NCBI RefSeq assembly: GCF_030295765.1
Contig: NZ_AP027292.1
Location: 3,224,001 to 3,288,000 of the forward strand
Length of the DNA: 64,000 nucleotides
Reading direction: 5' to 3'
From: Neptuniibacter halophilus
GTDB lineage: Bacteria; Pseudomonadota; Gammaproteobacteria; Pseudomonadales; Balneatricaceae
Each line of letters begins with the position of its first letter. The stretch's first letter is position 1. This document shows, piece by piece, positions 26,409 through 34,921 of the stretch. The notes beneath the pieces were generated by a model that searched no databases, was not told where the DNA came from, and saw nothing but the letters and a program-made list of their open reading frames with translations. Both the position numbers and the translations under genes were made by a program.

Positions 26409-27609
26409 ACAATCCAAGCTTCTCTTGTACGTAGTCGGCGTCTTTGTCACCGCGGCCGGACAGGTTGACCAGAATGGTCTGGTCTTTGGACAGCTCAGGT
26501 GCCTTGCGCATCGCCCAGGCTACTGCGTGGGAGCTTTCCAGTGCCGGGATAATGCCTTCAACCTGAGACAGGGTCATAAAGGCGTTGAGGCACTCTTCAT
26601 CAGATGCGGTTTCGTACTGAACACGGCCCAGTTCTTTCAGGTAGCAGTGCTGCGGGCCAACGCCCGGGTAGTCCAGACCGGAAGCGATGGAGTGAACCGG
26701 CATCGGCTCGCCATCTTCGGTTTCCAGTACGTAGCACTTCATACCGTGAATCGCACTTGGCTTACCCAGGGTCAGGGTAGCGGAGTGATCCGGGGTATCC
26801 AGACCTTTACCGGCCGGCTCTACGCCAACAATGTTCACGCTGTCGTCGTTGAGGAAGGCGGTAAACAGGCCCATGGCATTGGAGCCACCACCGACACAGG
26901 CAGTGATGTAGTCCGGCAGTTTGTTATGACGGGACTGGAACTGTTCACGGGCTTCTGTGCCGATGATGCTCTGGAAGTCGCGGACCATTTTCGGGAACGG
27001 GTGCGGGCCTACCACAGAACCGATCGCGTAGATGAAGTTGACCGGATCTTTCAGATACTCTTCAAACGCACTGTCAACGGCGTCTTTCAGGGTCGCGGTG
27101 CCGCGGGTAACCGGTACCAGCTTGCAACCCAGAATCTTCATTTTGGTGACGTTCGGGTGCTCTTTTTCGATATCAACCTGACCCATGTGGATCTCGCAGG
27201 GGATACCTACCAGAGCGCAGGCGGTGGCCAGGGCAACACCGTGCTGACCGGCACCGGTTTCGGCGATGACTTTGGTTTTACCCATGTATTTCGCCAGCAG
27301 GGCTTCGCCCAGACAGTGGTTGATCTTATGCGCACCGGTGTGGTTCAGGTCTTCACGCTTGAGATAGATCTGCGCGCCGCCGAGTTTGTCACTCAGGCGT
27401 TTGGCATGGTAGATCGGGCTCGGACGGCCAACATAATCGGCGAACAGGGCGTCCAGTTCCTGCTGGAACTCCGGCTTGCTGCGGATCTCTTCGTAGGCGT
27501 TGTTGATTTCATCCATGATCTGCTTCAGTTCAGGTGGTATTTCCTGACCACCAAATTCACCAAAGAAACCATCCCGGTTGGGCATCTCAGCGTATTCAAA
27601 TTTACTCAT
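26407..27609 (-). CDS. trpB: TrpB-family pyridoxal-phosphate enzyme (tryptophan synthase beta-like), orphan copy
   Basis: 400 residues. TrpB condenses indole with serine to make tryptophan using PLP. The PLP lysine lies in HTGAHKINH (K95), followed by [14 protein letters not shown], the phosphate loop [10 protein letters not shown] and the C-terminal LSGRGDKD. The ribosome site AGGA lies before ATG 27609. No trpA or other trp gene is adjacent. The stretch after AETGAGQHG differs from usual TrpB ([19 protein letters not shown] instead of an MGAED-type segment), which may mean weakened contact with TrpA or a stand-alone role. It clearly belongs to the TrpB family, but the exact physiological reaction is less sure. 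Confidence 0.85.
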   Translation of the reverse strand: MSKFEYAEMPNRDGFFGEFGGQEIPPELKQIMDEINNAYEEIRSKPEFQQELDALFADYVGRPSPIYHAKRLSDKLGGAQIYLKREDLNHTGAHKINHCLGEALLAKYMGKTKVIAETGAGQHGVALATACALVGIPCEIHMGQVDIEKEHPNVTKMKILGCKLVPVTRGTATLKDAVDSAFEEYLKDPVNFIYAIGSVVGPHPFPKMVRDFQSIIGTEAREQFQSRHNKLPDYITACVGGGSNAMGLFTAFLNDDSVNIVGVEPAGKGLDTPDHSATLTLGKPSAIHGMKCYVLETEDGEPMPVHSIASGLDYPGVGPQHCYLKELGRVQYETASDEECLNAFMTLSQVEGIIPALESSHAVAWAMRKAPELSKDQTILVNLSGRGDKDADYVQEKLGL

Positions 27610-27731
27610 CGTTTATCCTGTCGAATCAAAGTGGCTGCGGCTTTTTCCTCCGTTTTGAGTGGCGAAGGCTGGCCTGACCGCAGGCAGCGAACGGGCTTTT
27701 TCAACGCCCGTTTTTATTAATATGTGAATCG

Positions 27732-27758
27732 ATTATATCGATTTGCCCGGATATTCAA
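27732..27758 (-). promoter_or_regulatory. Candidate sigma-70 promoter for trpB
   Basis: On the minus strand a perfect TATAAT (27737-27732) has TTGAAT 15 bp upstream (27758-27753). It lies between the chemoreceptor stop and trpB, about 125 bp before the trpB start. The predicted leader contains a hairpin (ACGGGC at 27691-27696 with GCCCGT at 27706-27711). The spacer is short, so confidence is moderate. Confidence 0.4.
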
Positions 27759-27798
27759 ACCCGGGCGAACGGAAAATAAGTTCTGAGAGAATAACGGC

Positions 27799-29445
27799 TT
27801 AGTTCTGATCCGGCCAGTAGCCGATACGCAGGCCACCCCAGTGACGGCCGTTAACGTAGATAGGCACAGAGAGGTCATGCATGATTTCGCCCGTATCACG
27901 CTTGTAGGTCTGCAGCAGCATGGTCTGGGTGTGGCAGCCGCAGCGTGCACCGGTACGGTCGTTGAACAGACGCTTACTGCGGCTCTTCACCAGATCCACT
28001 TCATAGTCACCGCAGGGCGGTGCGGCAAACTGGTTGTTATGGGTCGGGATATAGCCGTTAGGGTCGGTGGTAATCGCATATACCAGTTTGTCATGCAGGC
28101 TGAGTACCGGTTCCTGAAGACCCGGTAGTATACGGTCGGCAAAGCTGTCGTAACGGGTGCTGTATTTCTGCGGGTTGGTGCCTTCAATTGGCACGTAGTT
28201 GCGGTCAAACAGGTTGCTCTCGCTGATCTGGCCGCTGCTGATGGCCTGCTCATAGGCACGCCCGATCCGGTCAGCCGCTTCGCGGGCAATCTTAAAGAAT
28301 GGCTGGTGGTAGTTGTCTTCAGAGGCGGAGGCGAGAATCGCATTGGAATCTTCCGCGGCTTCCATCAGGGCGGAGGCCTGACGCGCCAGTTGGCTGACCT
28401 CTTCATCGCTCTGTTCCAGCTCACCACGCACTGTCTGCAGGGAGTTAAAGATCACCTCAAGATTCTGACGATTGGCCAGCGCGCCTTCGGCAATCACCGA
28501 AATCTGGGCTTCTACTTCAGCGGACTGATGGCTGATTCCGCCAAGCTGTTCGCTGATCTGTTCCATGGCCGCCGTGCCGGATTCTACATCTGCAGAGAGG
28601 GACTGAATGCGCTGGACAACCTGCTGGGTTTCGGTGCGAATCTCTTCAACGATGGTTTCCACCTCGCCGGTAGCGCTCGCGGTGCGGGAAGCGAGCATGC
28701 GTACTTCGTCGGCTACCACGGCAAAGCCGCGACCATGATCGCCGGCGCGGGCGGCTTCGATAGCTGCATTCAAAGCCAGCAGGTTGGTCTGTTCGGCGAT
28801 CTCTTCAATCACCTGAGTGACATTCTGAATCTTCAGGGATTTTTCATTTAACTGCTCGATCAGACTGAGGGTCTCTGCGGCCTGAGAGTTAAGTTCGCGG
28901 ATCGTGGCCATAGCACCGGTCAGGGCCTGCTGGCCGTCAGCGCTTGTATTTTTTGCGCTGATCGCCATTTCGGCGGCGATCTCGGCCTGCTGAGCCGACT
29001 GTTGCACGGTCACCGTCATCTGTTCAGAGTTCTCGGCGATCGCGCTGATCTCCTGAACCTGAGTGTCCAGTTTGGTCTTCAGTGTATCTGCAGAAAAGGA
29101 GACTTCAGCAGCGGCAACGGCATTGGCATTGGCGCTGGAGGAGAGGCGTTTACTGGTGTCGTCTGCGCGTTTGCTGCTGAGTTTATCGCCCAGAAGTGCC
29201 GGCAGAAGTTCCAGTTGATCGTTCTCAACAGAGCCGAGATGCTGGAAATCGCGCCTGAGCTTGCCCAGCAGACTCTGGTGCAGCACGCCTAAGGCGATCA
29301 GCGCTGCGATCAGGCTGGTCACCATGATGATGATCAGCTCGGTGGTACCTGTGCCCATCGAGTAAGCTGCTGCGGCGGCAACAAGGCTCAGTAGCAGAAC
29401 AAGACAGATTGCTTTGACATAGTAGGCAACAAAATTTCCGCTCAT
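27799..29445 (-). CDS. Methyl-accepting chemotaxis protein with C-terminal sensory-type domain
   Basis: 548 residues. Two adjacent membrane helices (about 9-28 and 36-55) leave almost no periplasmic domain. The signalling helices follow, with the conserved tip [22 protein letters not shown] beginning near residue 214. Residues about 375-548 form an extra cytoplasmic domain with [20 protein letters not shown], a Cys-rich GARCGCHTQ motif and [18 protein letters not shown], the Cache/PAS-like ending found in some soluble-sensing receptors. It would relay an intracellular signal to CheA/CheW. The gene stands alone upstream of trpB on the same strand. Confidence 0.9.
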   Translation of the reverse strand: MSGNFVAYYVKAICLVLLLSLVAAAAAYSMGTGTTELIIIMVTSLIAALIALGVLHQSLLGKLRRDFQHLGSVENDQLELLPALLGDKLSSKRADDTSKRLSSSANANAVAAAEVSFSADTLKTKLDTQVQEISAIAENSEQMTVTVQQSAQQAEIAAEMAISAKNTSADGQQALTGAMATIRELNSQAAETLSLIEQLNEKSLKIQNVTQVIEEIAEQTNLLALNAAIEAARAGDHGRGFAVVADEVRMLASRTASATGEVETIVEEIRTETQQVVQRIQSLSADVESGTAAMEQISEQLGGISHQSAEVEAQISVIAEGALANRQNLEVIFNSLQTVRGELEQSDEEVSQLARQASALMEAAEDSNAILASASEDNYHQPFFKIAREAADRIGRAYEQAISSGQISESNLFDRNYVPIEGTNPQKYSTRYDSFADRILPGLQEPVLSLHDKLVYAITTDPNGYIPTHNNQFAAPPCGDYEVDLVKSRSKRLFNDRTGARCGCHTQTMLLQTYKRDTGEIMHDLSVPIYVNGRHWGGLRIGYWPDQN

Positions 29446-29570
29446 AACTCTTTAATATCTTATTGTTTTATAAAGATTGGCGTGTACACATACACAGTAG
29501 CAGCAATCTATCAGAGAGAGGCTTCGAGCGGCTTTGGACTTTGGTCGAAGATGCTGTATAAAGCGGGGGA

Positions 29571-29897
29571 TTATTGATTTAGGTTCGGTGACCGGAAGAG
29601 GAGAGGGGACTGCGTACCAGCAGACTGCTCGAGTTCCTGAAGCTGGCAGGGGTCAAATTCGAATCCAAGCTGGGTCTCTTCCCGTACAACGAGACGAAAA
29701 CCTTCGGATTTCAGATGCTTACGTATTTCTCGCACGAGAACGCGCGCGTCCTGACAGGATGACATAACGGTCTGGCTACAGGCATTTTTCTGCTCCGGTG
29801 AGCTGCCCCAGCTTTGGGCGACGATCCAATCGCCAACCAGGTCCTGATACATCCTGACGATGTAGTAGTCCTGATCTTTCTGCCAGCGTATTATCAC
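29571..29897 (-). CDS. Small WGR-like domain protein
   Basis: 108 residues beginning at GTG 29897. Residues 4-40 (YYIVRMYQDLVGDWIVAQSWGS) have the look of the WGR fold, in which a YY...DL.G.W....WG pattern is usual, followed by a helical ARVLVREIRKHLKSEGF stretch. WGR domains bind nucleic acids or proteins in regulators and PARP-like enzymes. This is a stand-alone copy with no partner domain. It is divergent from pdxB. The ribosome site is weak, and the exact start is uncertain. Confidence 0.6.
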   Translation of the reverse strand: MIIRWQKDQDYYIVRMYQDLVGDWIVAQSWGSSPEQKNACSQTVMSSCQDARVLVREIRKHLKSEGFRLVVREETQLGFEFDPCQLQELEQSAGTQSPLLFRSPNLNQ

Positions 29898-30004
29898 CTG
29901 AAAATCCGTACCTGTTTACGGCGGTTGGGCCGTGGGTTAAATGCGTCGAAAACCGCGCATTGAGCCTGATCTGAGCCTGTTTGTAAAGCCCGGAGAGCGA
30001 TAAA

Positions 30005-31141
30005 TTGCAGAACAAAAAACTGAAAATTCTGGCCGACGAAAATATGCCGATGGCCCGCGAGATTTTTTCCCGCTTTGGCGAGGTCATACTGCGTCCGGGA
30101 CGGGAGATCGGCGCGGCTGATCTGGTGGGGATCGATGCCTTGCTGGTCCGCTCCGTGACCCGTGTCGATCAGGCGCTGCTGGCAGACAGCCCGGTGCAGT
30201 TTGTGGGCACGGCAACCATCGGCACCGACCATGTGGATCAGGCGTATCTGGCACAGCGTAAGATTTGTTTCAGCAACGCGCCGGGCTGTAATGCTGATGC
30301 GGTGGTGGAATATGTACTCAGTTGTATCTTTCTGCTGGCTGCCCAGCAGGGGTTTAACCCGGCAGAGCGGGTTTACGGCATTATCGGTGTCGGTAATGTG
30401 GGAGGCCGCTTGCAGCGCCGTTTACAGGCACTCGGATATAAGGTGCTGCTGAATGATCCGCCGCGTGCTGAACAGGAATCTGGTTTTGTTGAGCTGGACA
30501 GCTTACTGCAGCAGGCCGATATTATCTGCGCCCATACACCTCTGACCCGTTCCGGTAAGCATCCCAGCTATCATCTGCTCGGTTCTGAGCAACTGGGCCG
30601 GTTACGCGAAAACGCGATATTACTCAATGCCGGTCGTGGCCCGGTTATCGACAACACGGCGTTATTGCAGATCGGCCGGCAGCGCTCTGATCTGACCTTT
30701 GTACTGGATGTGTGGGAGCACGAGCCTGCGGTCGATCCGGCGCTGGCGCAACGCTGTGCGATCGTCTCGCCACATATTGCCGGTTACAGTCTGGATGGCA
30801 AGATTCGTGGCACCTATATGCTCTATCAGGCGCTGTGCCGGCATCTGGGTGAAGCGTGCGGGGAATCACTGAACGACTTCCTGCCCGAAGCGGAGTTGGC
30901 CTGGACCCCGGAGGAGGGTCGAAGTCCGCTGGAGATTATGCAACTGATTTATGATCCGCGTGAGGATGATCGCTTGTTGCGTGAAACCCTTAACCTGCCG
31001 CTTGATGCACAGAAAAAAGCGTTTGATCAGTTACGCAAAGGCTATCGGGTGCGGCGTGAATTTGCGGCTCTGGAAGTGGCTGATTCCCGGCAGCCTGAGT
31101 TGCTCAAGGGGCTCGGGTTTCGGCTCGCAGAGCGCGACTAA
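30005..31141 (+). CDS. pdxB: Erythronate-4-phosphate dehydrogenase
   Basis: 378 residues from TTG 30005, supported by GGAGAG upstream. PdxB oxidises 4-phospho-D-erythronate in the DXP-dependent pyridoxal phosphate pathway. Recognised features are ILADENMPMAREIF at the N-terminus, the NAD site GIIGVGNVGGRLQRRL, LNAGRGPVIDN, the catalytic DVWEHEP and SPHIAGYSLDGK, and the dimerisation tail of the family. The length is normal. It heads a plus-strand group with the PilZ and NAD-kinase-like genes, though the 49 bp gap leaves operon membership open. Confidence 0.95.
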   Translation: MQNKKLKILADENMPMAREIFSRFGEVILRPGREIGAADLVGIDALLVRSVTRVDQALLADSPVQFVGTATIGTDHVDQAYLAQRKICFSNAPGCNADAVVEYVLSCIFLLAAQQGFNPAERVYGIIGVGNVGGRLQRRLQALGYKVLLNDPPRAEQESGFVELDSLLQQADIICAHTPLTRSGKHPSYHLLGSEQLGRLRENAILLNAGRGPVIDNTALLQIGRQRSDLTFVLDVWEHEPAVDPALAQRCAIVSPHIAGYSLDGKIRGTYMLYQALCRHLGEACGESLNDFLPEAELAWTPEEGRSPLEIMQLIYDPREDDRLLRETLNLPLDAQKKAFDQLRKGYRVRREFAALEVADSRQPELLKGLGFRLAERD

Positions 31142-31190
31142 ATCCCGTAAGCTATAGCACCTTGTTTTACCCCGAATACTGAACCCGCAG

Positions 31191-31898
31191 ATGGCAGAAG
31201 CGCTAGAACAATTAAAAACGGTCCGTACACTGGCCGAACTCAACCCCCGTATTGGCGAAAAGGTACAGATAGAGACCCGCAGTCCACGGGGCCGCTACAG
31301 CGTTCAACTGCTGGGCTACCGTGAAAACGGCAGCATGATGGTGACGGCACCGCGGATGAATGGCGCTATTAATGAAGGTGCCCGGGTTACGGTGCGTCTG
31401 ATGAGTGGCAACTTTATCTGCGCTTTCAGCGCCCGCATTCTGAAGATTCAGACCGCGCCTTTCGCCTACTGGCATCTTGAATACCCTGAGGATACTGAGG
31501 TACGGCGAATTCGCAGTCATACCCGTGTCCCGGTCAACCTGCTGGTCTCTGTCGATGAATTTGAAACCGGTAAAGGCCTGCGTCTGGACTGGCCGGTCAA
31601 CGCCTACTGTTCCGATATCAGCCTGAAAGGCGCTTGCATTGATGCCCCGGCAACCCTCGGTAAGCAGGGCGATAAACTGTTTGTGACCACCCGGTTTAAG
31701 GTGGCGGGTGTGGATCAGGTGGTGCTGGCACCGGCCCTGATTCGCAGCGTGCAGCCGACCGAGGGCGGGATCACTAAGGTGGTTCGCCACGGCGTTGAAT
31801 TCCTTGAACTGGATGATGAGACGCATCTGATTCTGGCGGGATTTGTTTATCAGCAATTTTTAATCGAAACCGGACATCTGGAGATTATCGGTGTTTAA
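31191..31898 (+). CDS. PilZ-domain protein of YcgR type (cyclic-di-GMP effector)
   Basis: 235 residues. The N-terminal half (residues 18-100, IGEKVQIETRSPRGRYSVQL) resembles the YcgR N-domain. The PilZ half begins with the c-di-GMP motif RRIRSHTRVPV (RxxxR at about 104-112) and continues with DISLKGACI (DxSxxG). Such proteins bind c-di-GMP and slow flagella or alter surface behaviour. No YcgR-specific partner gene is nearby, so the target is unknown. The end overlaps the next gene by 8 bp. Start at ATG 31191. Confidence 0.85.
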   Translation: MAEALEQLKTVRTLAELNPRIGEKVQIETRSPRGRYSVQLLGYRENGSMMVTAPRMNGAINEGARVTVRLMSGNFICAFSARILKIQTAPFAYWHLEYPEDTEVRRIRSHTRVPVNLLVSVDEFETGKGLRLDWPVNAYCSDISLKGACIDAPATLGKQGDKLFVTTRFKVAGVDQVVLAPALIRSVQPTEGGITKVVRHGVEFLELDDETHLILAGFVYQQFLIETGHLEIIGV

Positions 31899-33003
31899 GC
31901 TTGGCCTGATTATTAACCCCCTGGCGGGGCTCGGTGGCAGTGTGGCACTTAAAGGCAGCGATGGTGAGAACACCGCGCGTCAGGCACTGGCGCTGGGTGC
32001 GGAACCCAAAGCCGGCTTGCGAACCCTGCAGGCACTTGAGGTGTTAAAAGGGCTGGAACTGGAACTGGTAACTTATCCGGCCGAGATGGGCGCAGATATC
32101 GCCCGTGAGGCCGGTTTCGAGCCGACCGTGATCGGTGAGATTAAAAGCGGCGAAACCACGGCTCAGGACACCCTCAATGCAGCCCATGATCTGGTCAGGG
32201 CCGGGGTGGATATCATCCTCTTTGCCGGCGGTGATGGCACAGCGCGGAATATCTGCGAGGCGATCGCTGAAGAGGTTCCGGTGCTGGGGGTTCCCGCCGG
32301 GGTTAAGATCCACTCCGGGGTTTATGCGGTCACACCAAAAGCTGCGGGTGAGATTATTGCCATGCTGATAAAAGGTGAGCTGGTCACACTGGGCGATCAG
32401 GAGGTGCGGGATATCGATGAAGAAGCCTTCCGCGCCGGTACCGTTCGCGCCAAATATTATGGTGAACTGCGGGTGCCGCAGGAACATCGTTACCTGCAGC
32501 ATGTTAAAAATGGTGGCCGCGAATCAGAGGAACTGGTGCTGGATGATATCGCAGCCGATATGATCGAGCGGATGGACCCGGAGAGCTATTACATTATGGG
32601 TTCCGGCTCTACCGTTGCTGCGGTGATGGAGCAGATGGGGCTGCCAAATACCCTGCTCGGTGTGGATCTGGTGCGTGATGGTGAACTGATCGCTGCGGAT
32701 TGCACGGCGCAGCAACTTCTCGAACTGACCGACGGTGAGCCCTGCCAGATCGTCATTACACTGATCGGCGGTCAGGGACACATTATTGGTCGTGGCAACC
32801 AGCAGCTCAGCCCGGAACTGCTGCAGCGGCTGGGAAAACAGAATATCCATGTGATCGCCACTAAAACCAAGCTGCAGGAACTGGAAGGCCGGCCACTGAT
32901 CGTGGACAGCGGCGTGCCTGAAGTGAACCAGATGCTCTCAGGTGTGATTGCCGTGACCACCGGTTACCATGATTCCGTGCTCTACCGCGTGGCAGATTAC
33001 TGA
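31891..33003 (+). CDS. ATP-NAD kinase family protein
   Basis: 370 residues from GTG 31891. The N-terminus LGLIINPLAGLGGSVALKGSDG and the FAGGDGTARNI motif (GGDGT) place it in the NAD/diacylglycerol-kinase-like fold, in the longer subgroup that includes AcoX-type proteins rather than the housekeeping NadK. It probably phosphorylates NAD or a related substrate, but the substrate cannot be read from sequence. Other conserved parts are GVPAGVKIHSGVYAVTPKAA and YYIMGSGSTVAAVMEQ. Overlap with the PilZ gene suggests coupling. Confidence 0.8.
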   Translation: MFKLGLIINPLAGLGGSVALKGSDGENTARQALALGAEPKAGLRTLQALEVLKGLELELVTYPAEMGADIAREAGFEPTVIGEIKSGETTAQDTLNAAHDLVRAGVDIILFAGGDGTARNICEAIAEEVPVLGVPAGVKIHSGVYAVTPKAAGEIIAMLIKGELVTLGDQEVRDIDEEAFRAGTVRAKYYGELRVPQEHRYLQHVKNGGRESEELVLDDIAADMIERMDPESYYIMGSGSTVAAVMEQMGLPNTLLGVDLVRDGELIAADCTAQQLLELTDGEPCQIVITLIGGQGHIIGRGNQQLSPELLQRLGKQNIHVIATKTKLQELEGRPLIVDSGVPEVNQMLSGVIAVTTGYHDSVLYRVADY

Positions 33004-33052
33004 TCGATCCCCTATGCTGATAGAAGGTTTTCTGTTTGCGTAGGGGGAGCTT

Positions 33053-33304
33053 GTGTTCCGACATCTTCTGGCCTTTCTGCTGATGCTGCTTGCTCCGGGC
33101 TGGATGCGGGACAGGACCCCTGATGAAAAACACTTTTATCGCCGCTTCTTTACCCGGCGCCATCGTGCCAAGCGCAGTAAGGCCAAACTGTTGTGGATTG
33201 CTGCCCTCTGTCTGATGTTGTTTTTCCCCTATCCGCCACTGATGGTGGCGTTGTTGCTGTTTACCACCTTTATCACGTTTAGTTTGATGGATGAGTCAAA
33301 CTGA
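33053..33304 (+). CDS. Small membrane protein, unknown function
   Basis: 83 residues from GTG 33053 with AGGGGGAG upstream. The first helix (residues 4-16, HLLAFLLMLLAPG) is followed by a strongly basic loop (RRFFTRRHRAKRSKAK) and a long hydrophobic C-terminal part (residues 46-75, two helices with FFPYPPLMVALLLF). The positive loop suggests it faces the cytoplasm. I do not recognise the family. It follows the kinase gene by 49 bp and may share its transcript. Confidence 0.6.
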   Translation: MFRHLLAFLLMLLAPGWMRDRTPDEKHFYRRFFTRRHRAKRSKAKLLWIAALCLMLFFPYPPLMVALLLFTTFITFSLMDESN

Positions 33305-33372
33305 CATCGTTTTGTAATCTTTGCTCAGTAAAGTGCCTCTGATTTTTATTGATGATTTATGAGGCTTCTCCC

Positions 33373-33936
33373 ATGAAAAAACTGATCGCAGGTGCTGTTG
33401 TTGCAGGCGCAATGATCGCGCTGACTGGTTGCCAGTCAAACCAGGCTAAACAGGAAGAGACAAAAGAGGTAGCAGACCTGAACAACCAGGATCTGTACGA
33501 AGTACAGCACGAAGGCCGTCACTATGTATTTGACGATTTTGCGACTTACCAGTCTTTCCTGGAAGTGGGTGAAACTTCTTACCGTAAAGTCTTCATCGGC
33601 GGTGGCCCAAAAGGCGAGACGCTGGTTTTCGGTCTGACCGGTAAAGACAAGAAGAAAACCTCCGGTATTGCCGGTATCGACATGTACAACGGCAAACTGG
33701 AAGCGTCTGAAGCGTTCTACGGCGAAATGCGCGGCGAAGATGGCCGTCTGTACGTATTCAGCACACTGGAAGATATGGAAGACGTACGCACCGTAGGTGA
33801 AGCGCCTTACCGTTTCACTCAGATCGCTGCAGGCCCACAGGGTCAGACAGTGGTTTACGTGCTGAACAAAAGCAACAAGAAAAAGCAGCCAGTTGAGCTG
33901 ATGGCTAAGTTCAAAGCCATGAACAACATGAAATAA
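33373..33936 (+). CDS. Outer-membrane-type lipoprotein, unknown function
   Basis: 187 residues from ATG 33373, chosen because MKKLIAGAVVAGAMIALTGC is a typical lipoprotein signal with lipobox LTGC and GAGG lies 8 bp upstream. An upstream in-frame ATG at 33349 would spoil the signal. After the Cys (position 20) is a Gln/Lys/Glu-rich linker, then two similar repeats: YEVQHEGRHYVFDDFATYQSF and YGEMRGEDGRLYVFSTLEDM, each followed by a GPKGETLVF or GPQGQTVVY segment. This internal duplication suggests two copies of one small domain. Codon usage is strongly biased, as in highly expressed genes. Confidence 0.75.
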   Translation: MKKLIAGAVVAGAMIALTGCQSNQAKQEETKEVADLNNQDLYEVQHEGRHYVFDDFATYQSFLEVGETSYRKVFIGGGPKGETLVFGLTGKDKKKTSGIAGIDMYNGKLEASEAFYGEMRGEDGRLYVFSTLEDMEDVRTVGEAPYRFTQIAAGPQGQTVVYVLNKSNKKKQPVELMAKFKAMNNMK

Positions 33937-33952
33937 GCAGCCCTGATTGAGC

Positions 33953-33987
33953 AAAACCCGCCCTGATCGTCAGTGCGGGTTTTTTTT
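33953..33987 (+). terminator. Intrinsic terminator after lipoprotein gene
   Basis: AAAACCCGC and GCGGGTTTT pair around a 13-base loop, followed by a run of T. It begins about 17 bp after the lipoprotein stop. Confidence 0.85.
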
Positions 33988-34088
33988 GTTTCTGAAGGGC
34001 GGGGGAGCAGGTCAGAGACAGGCGCAGAAAATAAATGACGGGGAGAGGGAACTTTCTTAGTCAGCGCTGTTCTACATACTATCCAGCG

Positions 34089-34185
34089 AATGGATGACTG
34101 ATCAGTAGCTGTTTGGGGATTTTGGGTTTCTTTCTCTGATTGGTCTTTTTTGCGGCGCTACAGAACACTCTGTAGCGCCGTTTTT
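34089..34185 (+). ncRNA. Candidate small regulatory RNA
   Basis: Between two good terminators is a 200 bp gap without a credible gene. TTCTTA (34054-34059) and TACTAT (34077-34082) are spaced by 17 bp as a promoter, and the next intrinsic terminator ends near 34185, so a transcript of roughly 95-100 nt is predicted. It contains U-rich single-stranded stretches (GGGTTTCTTTCTCTG and GGTCTTTTTTG) and a strong 3' hairpin with U tail, a layout typical of Hfq-type small RNAs. The sequence is not recognised as a named RNA. Confidence 0.35.
34153..34185 (+). terminator. Strong intrinsic terminator of the small-RNA candidate
   Basis: CGGCGCTACAGA (34153-34164) pairs perfectly over 12 bp with TCTGTAGCGCCG (34169-34180) around an ACAC loop and is followed by TTTTTATTT. 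It starts about 215 bp after the lipoprotein stop, and that gene already has its own terminator, so it probably ends a separate transcript. Confidence 0.8.
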
Positions 34186-34213
34186 ATTTGTCCGGTTCCT
34201 CAGGAAATATTGC

Positions 34214-34492
34214 TCAGTCGAGAGGAAATTTTTGCTTTTGGTGGAGTACTCGCATGACGTGGATGTTACCACCGTCAACCCAGTAAGATACGATCATTGA
34301 AATTTCAGGGATGATCAGTAGTCGCCCCGGAATTCCTTCTCTCTGCACGCCCATCAATGTTTGCAGAAGCAGATTTTCTACTTTTAACTCAATCAGTTGG
34401 TCTGTTCTTTCTGCTGCGTCGGGATTGAAATCGTAGAGAAATTCAAAAATCTTTTCCCGGTCGTTAAGCGATGCTTCCTCCCATAAAATCAT
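34214..34492 (-). CDS. RelE/ParE-family toxin
   Basis: 92 residues, start MILWEEASLNDREKIFEFLY. The N-terminal helix pair, the QLIELKVENLLLQTLMG segment and the strand-rich GRLLIIPEISMIVSYWVDGG followed by IHVMRVLHQKQKFPLD match the small RelE/ParE fold of type II toxins, which cleave mRNA at the ribosome or poison gyrase. The C-terminal R-x-L-H-Q is near the usual active end. The start overlaps the antitoxin stop (TAATG). RelE and ParE activities cannot be told apart here. Confidence 0.8.
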   Translation of the reverse strand: MILWEEASLNDREKIFEFLYDFNPDAAERTDQLIELKVENLLLQTLMGVQREGIPGRLLIIPEISMIVSYWVDGGNIHVMRVLHQKQKFPLD

Positions 34493-34773
34493 TACCTGCT
34501 CCGGTTACGGATTCTGGCTTTGCGTGCCTCCATTTGAGCTTTTGCAGATTCATGGTCGACAAAGGTTGTCTCTCCGGCATCCAGCGCTTTGAAAGCCTGG
34601 TTTATCTGCTCAGTTAACCAGGCGTCATGAGACAGTGCTTTTCGCTGTTGTTCTGCCAGTTGCTCGGTCAGTTCGCGGCAGGCATCACTCAGAGTTCGAC
34701 CCTGACTTTCCGCCATCTGCTGAGCCAGTCGCTTGGTTTCTTCATTTACACGGAACTGGATTCGGGTGTCCAT
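34492..34773 (-). CDS. RelB/DinJ-type antitoxin
   Basis: 93 residues from ATG 34773, preferred over the longer frame to 34800 because AAGAGGT lies 7 bp upstream and MDTRIQFRVNEETKRLAQQM is the usual start of RelB/DinJ antitoxins. Residues 1-45 form a ribbon-helix-helix DNA-binding part. The C-terminal part is helical and basic and would wrap around the toxin. The order antitoxin-toxin with overlap, plus a palindrome over the promoter, fits autorepression. Confidence 0.8.
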   Translation of the reverse strand: MDTRIQFRVNEETKRLAQQMAESQGRTLSDACRELTEQLAEQQRKALSHDAWLTEQINQAFKALDAGETTFVDHESAKAQMEARKARIRNRSR

Positions 34774-34790
34774 GATCGTTACCTCTTGCT

Positions 34791-34829
34791 GTGCTAACAA
34801 ATGTTAGCACTGGTATCTGGTGTGGGCAA
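34791..34829 (-). promoter_or_regulatory. Promoter and palindromic operator of the toxin-antitoxin pair
   Basis: On the minus strand TTGCCC (34829-34824) and TAACAT (34806-34801) are spaced by exactly 17 bp. The -10 box lies inside a perfect 8-bp-arm palindrome, GTGCTAAC at 34791-34798 and GTTAGCAC at 34803-34810. Binding of the antitoxin ribbon-helix-helix domain there would block transcription. The start codon is about 20 bp downstream. Confidence 0.65.
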
Positions 34830-34869
34830 TTCGGGGTCGCCATGGGTTATTCGACCGGACAGGGCCAAT

Positions 34870-34902
34870 AAAAAAGAAACCCCGGGATTAGCCGGGGTTT
34901 CT
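34870..34902 (-). terminator. Terminator of the yebC-type gene
   Basis: AGAAACCCCGG (34875-34885) and CCGGGGTTTCT (34892-34902) form an 11-bp stem. Read on the minus strand the stem is followed by TTTTTT. It lies about 20 bp after the stop at 34922. Confidence 0.8.
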
Positions 34903-34921
34903 GTTGTTTACTGATCGCGGA

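Noticed and set aside
27691..27711. Trp attenuator in the trpB leader
   Set aside because: The hairpin is real, but the T run is on the wrong side for minus-strand transcription and no Trp-rich leader peptide is present.
26425..27720. 431-residue open frame opposite trpB
   Set aside because: The trpB frame shows clear family motifs; the antisense product has no recognisable features and arises from codon bias.
33990..34150. RsmY/CsrB-type RNA, because of several GGA triplets
   Set aside because: The GGA motifs are not in repeated hairpin loops and no GacA-type upstream site is visible; it is kept only as a generic small-RNA candidate.
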